Position numbers and translations under genes: made by a program. A stretch of DNA of 64,000 nt from the NCBI GenBank assembly GCA_963971405.1, contig OZ020492.1, positions 14,992,151 through 15,056,150 on the forward strand. The letters are read 5' to 3'. The notes beneath the pieces are model-generated. The model was not told the origin of the DNA, did not search any database, and was given only the letters and a program-made list of their open reading frames with translations. Shown in pieces: positions 55,700 to 64,000 of this stretch; positions within the stretch are counted from its first letter, which is position 1; each line of letters begins with the position of its first letter. This DNA is from Psococerastis gibbosa (taxonomy: Eukaryota; Arthropoda; Insecta; Psocodea; Psocidae).

Positions 55700-58380
55700 A
55701 GTTAGGGAGGATCTAAGGACCCGGGGTTTGTCACCTGAACATACCCTGTCACCTGCACATACCCGAAACACCTGGAGATTGAAGATCTGAGCCACCGACA
55801 CCGTGGGAGGGACAAGGCGCCGTTAAAATAAAATAAGTACAATGATACTTACATACTTAACGTGTCCGCGCATAGGACACGACGTTGATCCAAAACGTAG
55901 CGGCCTGGATGGTAGAACGGTACAAATAACACAGCTCATTACCATCAGAGTAGTTTAGTAGTGCAGAAGTTAGATTATATTTGTCCACGGTCATGTATCA
56001 TAAAAAAACAGGAATGCCAACCACAGGCCTAATACGACCAATTTTTGTCGTTAATTTTCGATCAGGCCCGCAGGAACAGGTACACATTCCTCAATAGTTA
56101 ATCCAATGTGAAAATGTAAAATGATTAAATTTGAAATGTTTATCAGCACTAAACATTGATGAACATAATCGAACATTATTATTTTAATGATATGAATGAC
56201 ATTTGATTTAAGCTAGATTTGATGTATGACTAGCAAAAAATTAAAAATAAGCTTAATAAGAAAAAACCTAAGCTACTAAATTTACAATTGGTAGGTGACT
56301 TCAGCACGGCAAATAATTATTTAATGATGTACTGTGAGCAGCCTTAATACGTGTCTAAAAGCATTGGAATGTTCAATGAATATTTTATCAATCGGTTTCA
56401 ATTAATTAATTTAGCATAAAAATTTCCATTGTATCAAAAACTCAAGATTGACCTATCTTACGACTATTATCTAACCGCTGCATCACTAGAAAAGTCAAGT
56501 TCTGAATTAAGTCAATGTATTCCCGATCAGACTGGGTCAATAGATTAACGAAAATTCGAATTTGCTTGCGACGGACTTTCAACTGTTTACATTTGAATAA
56601 TATGCTGCAATTTACATCAGAGCACAGTTCAAGAGCAAGGGCTCGGCATAAGCGTATGGTGATGCGAATGCAAATGAAAACTAAGTCTTACCTGTCAAAA
56701 TACTCCCATCTCCACGAGATCTTCTTCTATCATACGTTTAACATACGTATCGTATTGACACTAACACACAAACACTAATTCACACGTGATTACTATTATC
56801 TTCATTGTCATGTATTGTAGCAAGGCTTCTTATTTGGTGTTCTTCGTCAAAGTAAACAATCAATGCGCCCGTTCAGTCAAAAGACCGGCCCAAACCTAAA
56901 AGAAAAAAATTGAACAGTTCAATACGCAGTCCACTCTATTAGGCCAACAACTGCAGCTGTAATTTACAGTGTCTCTCAATGAGATAAGATTGAAAATGAC
57001 CCTGCAGTGATTTAAGAGTGCACTTGTAAATTAGGATAGCCTACTTTGTAAACAACAAAGGATGACTGAAAAGTTGTTATTAACAAATTCACACATAAAA
57101 ACTAAAAGAAGCGTGGGAAATCACATGGTGACCACGATGCTGCCCGAGACTTTCATAGGTGACATCAAAACACACCACATTCTTCATGAGGCTCAAAATA
57201 CCCTAACGAAATGCCACTCTAACACTAAATTCAAGCACGAGGCACTACGTCCACTTATCCAACAATTCATGAATTAAACATTGTGCAATATTCAAATAAG
57301 CTATCACAAAAACAGGGTAAAGGCAATTCAAAAACTAAAAAATCAATGAAAAGTAGAGTATTGTTTGAAAGAAAGAGGACAGTGTACAGTTGCTGTGTGG
57401 CGAGAGTAACGTTTACGATTGGCTTTCTTTCGGGAATAAAAAAAAGGAGCCTCGTGGGAATTGGCTTGAAGACTTGGCATGTGAACAAAAAATAAAATCG
57501 TACCTTATTAACGGCCCAATAACACTAATTTATCGAAATAATCGCGGAAAAAGGATCAAATTGGCGTCCAAACATAACATAGCCCCCTCCGCACTGCAGC
57601 CGACTCCACGGTCAATAACGAAAAATAGCTCAGTATTGTCATTTATTAAAATGGGTGTGAAACTGGCAATATGATAGGTCAAATGTAAACATAAATATTT
57701 CAATGTAGTAAATTAAGGTTTATCAACGACAATTAATTATGGTTAGAAATTTGGAATTGGATATTATTTCATATGGCGCATGAATACTTGGAACTTCAAA
57801 ATGATCAATCTGAACGCTCTCATTTTCCCGCTAAATTTCAAATCTATAAAACTTATTTTACACCTGTTTCAAAGGTACAATCAATTCGTTCATTTTATTT
57901 TTAAATTAATTCATCCTAGCAATGTCCTTTTGTTCGTTTCATTTGGAAACTTACAAATTGGTTAGGAATAAAGAAAACTCCAAAAATTTAATATGGAAGT
58001 GTTTTAAAAGTAAATAATTATAAATGCGTGATACAACTGTTATTGCACCAATTGAAAAATTATATTTCACAAGGAGGGAATAGAGCATGTTAGAGGAAGG
58101 CTAAACATTGTCTCAAGTAGCGACTACAGCAACGCTGTCAACACAATGGGGTATACAAGTAATCTTTTCTGGTTTACCCATTTGATTTTTTTTTTAATGT
58201 TAATAATTAATTATAAATATTGTGTGAATCAATATTGAAATGGACTTTTTCCTATTTATAAGTAGCTTTAAATGTGTACGTTACGACGTGGAGGTTTTGT
58301 GTTTGCCTTTACGTTTACCTAATCGCGGGGCTACTGAGTGCTAATGGAGGACACAGAGGGGGGTCACAGGGGTCATGACC
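55700..58380. other. AT-rich stretch without recognised features
   Basis: Several 60-95-codon frames but none with domains, splice sites or codon structure I recognise. A C10 run lies at 58380-58389 beside 'ggtcacaggggtcatgac'. Confidence 0.4.
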
Positions 58381-59388
58381 CCCCCCCCCGAAATTTTAGA
58401 AAGTCGGCACATTGACAACTTAATTTTTTTTAAACATGAAAATATAAAAAGCGTCAAATATTGTAAAAGGCTACATATTTAAATTGTTTCATTTCGTTTT
58501 GTACGTACCGTACCAGCAACCAGTATTGTTCGGAAAAACTAAATCAGTGTTACTTAAATCAAATACCGTTTTGTGTTTGTTCTCAGTTTATACCTTGTTT
58601 GTTTATATTTTGAGGGATGACCCTCCCCAAAATAAAAAGCTGTGTCCGCCACTGCTGATTGCTGACAGTTATCAATTTGGCGGTGCTACACCGCTACAAG
58701 CTAAGTAGACTATAGACTACAGAGACCCATATCTATGTCGTCAAAGTACTCCTTTTGCCGTAAGCCTCCATATGTACCCGAGGGAGGTATGCATATTAAC
58801 AATTAGGATAAATAATTAAATATTGCGTTTAAATCAAATTGATAGTAATTTTAATTTAATTCACAAAGAACCTAACAACAATTATCGTCAGAAATTTAGA
58901 ACCCTCCTATCTCTCGCACATTTATACCCCATTGGTTCTGCTTCCTATTGCTTTGAATTTCTTACAAATAGGCATTTTCCAAAATGTGCAGACAATTTTG
59001 TGCATTTTAGGCCAACGTAGATTGCTTCCACGCAAGTAGATTACCAAAGTATTATGGGGACTACGAACTTGGTGAAGTCATGCCTACGCTTGTTACATTG
59101 TGCGTCAATTGTTAACGTCCATTATCACTTGTAGGTGTATGTTGACATCAAGAGCGTGCATCAGTTTGCCAATGGTCTAAAATTCTTACGGAAACATTTA
59201 TCGGTCGTTGGCATTGGCTAAAGGACCAATAATAGGTATGCCTAGGTCGATAAAAGGCGATTCAGGACATTATTGTAGTTACACGATAGTATGCGAAGTT
59301 TTTAATTACTATTGACAATGTACGTGTAGCATAGCCAAGAATTTAATGGAGTAAGAAACAATCTAACCGAGAGTTAGATTCATGGACA

Positions 59389-59455
59389 TAGGACATGTCG
59401 AGTAGTGGTATAGACTCCAACCTTCACCCGAAAGGTTGTTGGTTCCAGTCCCACA
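59389..59455 (+). repeat. tRNA-Glu-derived SINE, head only
   Basis: 'gtcgagtagtggtatagactccaaccttcacccgaaaggttgttggttccagtcccac' is the tRNA part alone; a minus-strand piece of the (GACA)n repeat replaces the body directly after it. Confidence 0.75.
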
Positions 59456-59461
59456 AAAAAA

Positions 59462-59640
59462 TTAAAACAGACTCATTTTTCATGAAAAATGACTAAAACA
59501 TTATTTTTCTGTGGAACCTTTCAATCGATGCTTTCCAACTTCAGGTACGTTTTATATAGGTGATTATTAAAGTAATAAAACCAAACAGGTTGCTTTCCCA
59601 TGTAATTTTTTGGTTTTTAATAAAAAATATTTTGAAGGAA
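59462..59640 (-). repeat. Dispersed (GACA)n repeat family, internal piece
   Basis: The reverse complement has 'gggaaagcaacctgtttggttttattac' and 'ggaaagcatcgattgaaaggttccacagaaaaat', matching the 32.6- and 61.2-kb copies. Confidence 0.75.
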
Positions 59641-59683
59641 TTATGGATACATATCCATGCCACTAGTTCAGTTCAGGTTATAA

Positions 59684-59910
59684 ATAAATAAATAAATAAA
59701 TAAATAAGGGCTTTTATTATATCTATTACTAAGCCAACCTAGCGGAGTTAGGGCTATAAAGCCCTCTCTAGCTTACACTCAACTAGGAGGGCCCGGGACC
59801 ACCTGCTTCACATGCCCTCCGAAGCATGGCCAGAAAATGTAGCCAATGTGGGACTCGAACCAACAACCTTTCGGGTGAAAGTCAGAGTCCGTAACACTAC
59901 GCTACATTTT
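59684..59910 (-). repeat. tRNA-Glu-derived SINE, full copy with (AAATA)n tail
   Basis: An (AAAT)n array at 59682-59705, then the body and full tRNA head ending 'gtccgtaacactacgctac'. Carries a small insertion 'agct' in 'ctctctagcttacac'. Confidence 0.87.
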
Positions 59911-60483
59911 AATTGAGATATTCACCGAGGCGAATAGTCGCAGACTCGCAGTTTTAAGATTCGTTAGAAGCAAATATACACCTAACATAAAAAAAGAACA
60001 ATAAGAAAAGTAAGAAAGTAGGTTAGTGGATTAGTAAGTTAGCCTAGTGATGGATTAGTAGTTTAGTCAGGCATGTTTCTCAAAAAATTCTCTTACGGAG
60101 TACGCACAAGACGTATCCAATAGTTCCCTTATTGCATTATATATTGCTCATTCTTGACAATGAAATCTATCAATTTGCTGTGCTTTGTGATAGGGGAACT
60201 CGAGGCATCCGAAGTTTAGCCCCAGCAGAACAATTATTTGCCAGGTTCAAGTTTACTCGAACATGCTTTCTACATACTACCTACTATTAGTAGATAGTAT
60301 GAGTAATTCTATAGTAAATAAATTTTCCCATGCTTAAATTTCCGATCCCTCGACATCCCATATCCCAAAGCACTTAATTGATTGATGGGGATTGTATATT
60401 GTAGAACGGGCAGACCAATCAATGCATTACGGCACAGTTATAATGGTATATCGTACGTAATAAATAAATATTGGCATTTTGTC

Positions 60484-60765
60484 CAGTGGCGGCGCTACGG
60501 GGGTGCCCGGAGGGGCCTTCCCCCTCCCCCCCGAAAGTTTCTCCTGCTCCCCTGGCCCCCCCCCCCCACTTTTGAGATATATTTTACATGTTATATAGCA
60601 GAATTTTTGTAATTCAAAAACGTCAGAATTCAAACTGGTTACAAAACTAAAAGTTACTTACTTTCATTATACCTACTCCCAGTGAAACATGTTTTGTTTA
60701 TTCATTGGCCCCCCAGATAGAAGTCATGCCCCCCGCCTTAAAATTTCTGGCGCCGCCACTGATTT
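60484..60765. repeat. Poly-G-associated element between inverted ends
   Basis: 'agtggcggcgctacgggggtgcccgg' at 60485 and, at 60735-60764, 'aaaatttctggcgccgccactga', which contains the reverse complement of the 'cagtggcggcg' end. So this is a short element with inverted termini of about 11-12 bp and C/G runs inside (60552-60568). Confidence 0.6.
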
Positions 60766-60766
60766 T

Positions 60767-60903
60767 GTCTATTACTAAGCGAACGTAGCGGAGTTAGGGC
60801 TATAAAGCCCTCTTTTACACTCAACTAGGAAAGCCCGGGACCGCCTGCTTTACATGCCATCCGAAGCATGGCCAAAAATGTGGGAAGTGTAGGACTCGAA
60901 CCA
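60767..60903 (-). repeat. tRNA-Glu-derived SINE, head-truncated
   Basis: 'tctattactaagcgaacgtagcggagttagggctataaagccctc' through 'gtgtaggactcgaaccaacaac'; stops in the tRNA head. Confidence 0.8.
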
Positions 60904-60939
60904 ACAACAACAAACAAAGTGTGGGATGGATTGGAGCGT

Positions 60940-61660
60940 GAATTTTCCATAATTTATAAAATCGTCTCTTTGTAACTAACACATTATAATGAGAGTTAAC
61001 TTTGTAAAATATCACATAAAAAACATAAAACATAAAAATATCGTCATGACAATCTGCCGAAACCGGTCGTGACGATATTTTTATGTTGTATAAGTTTTTT
61101 ATGTGATATTTTACAGAGTTAACTCCCATTATAATGTTTCCATAATTTCGTCAAAAAACCAAACCAAATCTGTGTTTGGGAAAGCAACCTGCTCGGTTTT
61201 GTTACTGTATTATTTTAACACCTAACACTTACATAAAGGTAGAAAGCATCGATAGGAAGGTTCCGCAGAAAAATTATTTTTTCATTAACTTTTCATGAAA
61301 ATTTATATTTCATTACCACGAGAACTAAACTATGAAGGGGCAAGCGACCTATTAGGCTACAAGATTACCTGTGAATTTAAAATAATTTGTTGGAGGCGTT
61401 TTAGAGAAATATTTTTTTTGCCGTTTCTTTTGGAGTGTTTGTGGGTAAACCCCCAAAATTAAATTAGCCCAAAATAAAATAAAAATATTCCGAGACATAA
61501 TTTTTGGGAACCTATATGCCAAATTTCATCAAAATCAGACAGACAGATAGTAGATATTTCGTTAAAAACACACTTTTTTGGATTCCCGGGCCCTCAAAAC
61601 ATGTAAATCCACCCGAAATCTCGGAATCAAATATTGTGAAAATGACAAATCACTTTCCTA
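60940..61660 (+). repeat. Dispersed (GACA)n repeat, copy 2, split by an insertion
   Basis: Same phrase order as the 32.6-33.3-kb copy: 'gggaaagcaacctgctcggttttgttac', 'atcgataggaaggttccgcagaaaaat', 'gaaggggcaagcgacc', 'cagacagacagata', 'ccctcaaaacatgtaaatcc'. It is interrupted near its start by a hairpin element. Confidence 0.8.
60955..61136. mobile_element. Hairpin MITE inserted in the (GACA)n repeat
   Basis: Arms 60979-61051 and 61066-61138 pair over about 70 bp (cattataatgagagttaac against gttaactcccattataatg; aaaatatcgtcatgac against gtcgtgacgatattttt). The insertion is flanked by tttccataattt at 60943-60954 and 61137-61148, a 12-bp direct repeat. Confidence 0.82.
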
Positions 61661-62145
61661 AATTAGAAAGTAACAATAAATAGAAGTCACAACTAGAATG
61701 AACTAAATTGAAAAAAATGAAGTTTCAAAATTAAAAAATTAACGCGGGAAGCTTACTTCCGAAAACGCAAACGCTCTCTAGTGGTTGCTTCATGCGTCGT
61801 CACTCAGCGGCCATTTTGTCTCTCTTCAAAAACCGTGGATGCAGCCAGTCTCCTCTTCGCCTTTGCCTAAGTCCAGTTAGCACTGTCGACAGCAGCGTCT
61901 CTCCGCGGAAAAGTCATATACTCTCGTGTGACAACAAAGTTCAAACTTTTTTTTTTCAAAACTTAGCAAGTAATGTCAATATTTCCAGTGACAAAAATAG
62001 ATTTTTATTATTTTAATACTTTTTACTGAATTATAAATTTTGTTACTAGAGTTTTATTGAAAAGTGATTACAAAAAGACAGTCAACAATGCTACCGTAAT
62101 TTTTCAAAACGAGATACATTCCTATTGTCAAATGATATACAAAAT

Positions 62146-62268
62146 ATTTAATTTGATAAAAATACATTTAGACACTTACCTGGAGGATACTCCACAATAT
62201 AGAAGGAAGTGAACCTTGGGGAGTATCATCCGTGTAAGTGTCCAAATATATTTTTATCAAATTAAATG
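62146..62268. repeat. Hairpin element upstream of SCPx
   Basis: Arms 62146-62195 and 62218-62268 pair (tttaatttgataaaaatac against tatttttatcaaattaaa; cacttacctggaggatactcc against ggagtatcatccgtgtaagtg) with about 22 nt between. MITE-like. Confidence 0.82.
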
Positions 62269-62289
62269 TAATTTATTAATTTTTTCACA

Positions 62290-62379
62290 ATGACTTCCTC
62301 GATAGAATCCGACGACGAATTGTTTGAATTTCGGCGGGAGCGCTGGAAGCGCCCTAGTGGCAAAATATCTAACCGTTGA
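62290..62379 (+). other. Short upstream ORF, 29 codons
   Basis: Encodes MTSSIESDDELFEFRRERWK and ends at a TGA, about 220 bp before the SCPx start codon and on the same strand. The charged, protein-like sequence could be an upstream ORF in the 5' leader or part of an unrelated exon. No family recognised. Confidence 0.3.
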
Positions 62380-62595
62380 TTAGCAGAAAACGGACTTTAG
62401 TGGAAGAAGGGTCTTGAAACTAAGATATAATGGACTGCTGTCTGCTATCGGCCTATCGCTATGTCTATTTTACTCTATGGACTGAACGTGGATGAGTTGC
62501 GAAATACTTCAGATATCAAGATTGACTAAATAATTAGTGATACCTCACTTTGGAAGCAGCTGCATAGTAGAAAAGGTGAAGAAAGAATCGCAAGG

Positions 62596-62640
62596 ATGGG
62601 TATCAGGAAAGTTTATGTTGTTGGCGTCGGAATGACCAAG
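62596..62640 (+). CDS. SCP2: SCPx / SCP2 (sterol carrier protein x, 3-ketoacyl-CoA thiolase) first coding exon
   Basis: ATG opens MGIRKVYVVGVGMTK, immediately followed by a GTAAGA donor. Animal SCPx starts RRVFVVGVGMTKF and, as I recall, human SCP2 also ends its first coding exon at MTK. SCPx is a peroxisomal thiolase fused to a sterol-carrier domain, used in branched-chain fatty acid and sterol side-chain oxidation. The reading frame is open upstream to an in-frame TAA near 62,530 without another ATG. The remaining exons lie beyond the right edge; none is seen up to 64,000. Confidence 0.8.
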
Positions 62641-62924
62641 GTAAGATGTCATTTTTCAGCCTTGTAGGTTAGGCTAGGCGTCGCAACAATTTGGATTTAA
62701 TTCCCGTGATATTTAAATTTGGTTACATCATGCAAATCCTGCCATTTATTACCTCAAATTAAGTTATTTGTCTCCTATTGATGCCCAAGTGGCTTATTTG
62801 CATAATAATTGTCTCTTGTTTTCTACCATCAATATTGGTTTGCAAGGACGCCAAAAAGGAACTTAAGTTGCCGTCAAGTTAATATAGACTAAATAACACT
62901 GCTTTAGCATATTACATATACCTA

Positions 62925-62985
62925 GCTCACCGGGCCTTCCTAGTTGAGTTGGCTTAGTAATAAAACAACAAAAAGTCAATTATTT
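62925..62985 (+). repeat. tRNA-Glu-derived SINE, 3' end fragment
   Basis: 'cgggccttcctagttgagttggcttagtaataaaacaacaaaaagtc' plus a TTTA tail, in the first SCPx intron. Confidence 0.75.
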
Positions 62986-63049
62986 ATTTATTTTAAAATG
63001 CCCATATATCATCTAGGCGACTAGGCCCAATTTTATTTCGAAAAACTAC

Positions 63050-63135
63050 TATCCGGGCTGATAGGCCGTGGTCGATCATCCCGGATTCTACTGTTTCATC
63101 AGACTCCGGCCGAGAAGCCTTTGCAGTTAAATTGA
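63050..63135 (-). repeat. Copy of the 29.5-kb foldback-unit repeat
   Basis: Carries 'gggctgataggccgtggtcgatcatcccggattctactgtttcatcag', joining the arm sequence in both orientations in a compact form, so it too is partly palindromic. Confidence 0.65.
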
Positions 63136-63354
63136 TTTCGGAAACTTATTATAATCTTATAATCAGAGAAGGGATGAATGCATTGCTCCGTAAACAAGTT
63201 CATGTGTGAGAACTATTTTTATTATTCTATTTTAGGGTTTTTCATGACGATGCCAAGCGCATGTTTTTATGCATAAGATAAATGACAGTGAATACATTGA
63301 CTGTTGATAATCTAATTTCTCCGCTGCATTTTATTTATTTATATAATGTTTAAA

Positions 63355-63450
63355 AAGAGGTTAACCGCATACAAACAATTTAATGGATGTATCCGATTGA
63401 CCTCTTCAGTCGCCTCTGTAGGTTAGTACCCTTCGTGGTGGTACCTACCA
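63355..63450. repeat. Dispersed repeat, related to 40,385-40,575
   Basis: See the matching 'ggatgtatccgattgacctcttcagtcgcctc' phrase. The remainder of the window to 64,000 is AT-rich with no exon recognised. Confidence 0.55.
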
Positions 63451-64000
63451 GACTACATTAATTAATTATTTAGGACTTATTTCTGATTCCTTTACCCGTA
63501 GAGGTTTTCTACAATCAGAAATAGGTACTGTGTACCTCTTTTGCTGTTATGATAATATACGATATTTTTATTTTTATATTTCCACTCGCCCCGCCTTGTG
63601 TCCTAGCCTTCCAATCCCATTAGAGGCGAAAGCGCTACCAAGAGCTTTGGGGAAAAATTGACCATTAGCATCTTATGGACCGCAATTGGATTTGCAATTT
63701 TGTTTCTTCAAATGTTCTGTCTATTTTATTAGTGGTGTAGTTAGTCTATGCAAGTTGTAGAAGACTATTTCATACATCATAATTATTATAATGTATTTTT
63801 AATTGTTGGTGTTCTTTTTTGTATTATTTTTTAATTTAATTTATTTTATTTATTTAACTTTAATTTTAACATTTTAAATGTCGTAAAATTAAATATATAA
63901 GATATTATGTATGAAATAGTCCTAAATAACTTGAATATACTAAATCTATAATACAGTAATTAGAGAAATAAATTAAACAAAAAATAACTGACTGATTTTG

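Noticed and set aside
57062-57495. Overlapping open frames as a host gene
   Set aside because: No domain, splice site or codon bias recognised; length fits chance in AT-rich DNA.
61792-62016. 74-codon frame before SCPx as a protein gene
   Set aside because: Composition is not protein-like after the first codons; it more likely lies in promoter or leader DNA ('gcggccattttg' resembles a YY1 site).

Overview
This is a window of an animal nuclear genome, most likely an arthropod and probably an insect. The coding content is split into many short exons with GT/AG introns, the DNA is AT-rich, and the introns and intergenic DNA are full of retroposons (tRNA- and 5S rRNA-derived SINEs, LINE fragments, Penelope-like and Ty3/gypsy-like pieces) and decayed DNA transposons. 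No bacterial-style operon, CRISPR array or phage gene is visible. The species cannot be named from the sequence alone.

The left half (about 1-31,630) is one gene on the minus strand: Nipped-B, also called NIPBL or SCC2, the HEAT-repeat cohesin loader. I could place 23 coding exons, from the start codon at 31,543 to an exon cut by the left edge. All 22 exon junctions agree in reading phase and encode about 2,005 codons in the order of the known protein. The Scc4/MAU2-binding N-terminus is on the right, then a low-complexity linker with a PxVxM motif that could bind HP1, then the HEAT array, then the Nipped-B C-terminal domain and an acidic tail. The coding start is preceded by two upstream ORFs, one overlapping the start codon as ATGA. 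The introns hold a rearranged CR1/L2-like LINE (5.85-8.3 kb), jockey/I-type LINE pieces (12.5-12.9 and 15.55-16.86 kb), a gag zinc-knuckle fragment, a hAT relic and a mariner relic.

The middle (31.6-61 kb) is gene-poor repeat-rich DNA. It holds three full and one partial copy of a SINE whose 5' end resembles 5S rRNA (two with clear target-site duplications), at least twelve pieces of a tRNA-Glu-derived SINE, a Penelope-like relic, RTE and jockey tails, several large inverted-repeat elements, and many runs of 9-20 G or C. The only likely gene piece is a THAP-domain first exon at 36,995 on the plus strand, with CRE, GC-box and E-box motifs upstream. It could share a divergent promoter with Nipped-B, but this is inferred.

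At the right edge (62,596) the first coding exon of SCPx/SCP2 (sterol carrier protein x, a peroxisomal 3-ketoacyl-CoA thiolase) starts on the plus strand; the rest lies outside the window. Its upstream region contains a hairpin element and a 29-codon ORF. The genes are not functionally linked: cohesin loading, a possible THAP regulator and peroxisomal lipid metabolism.
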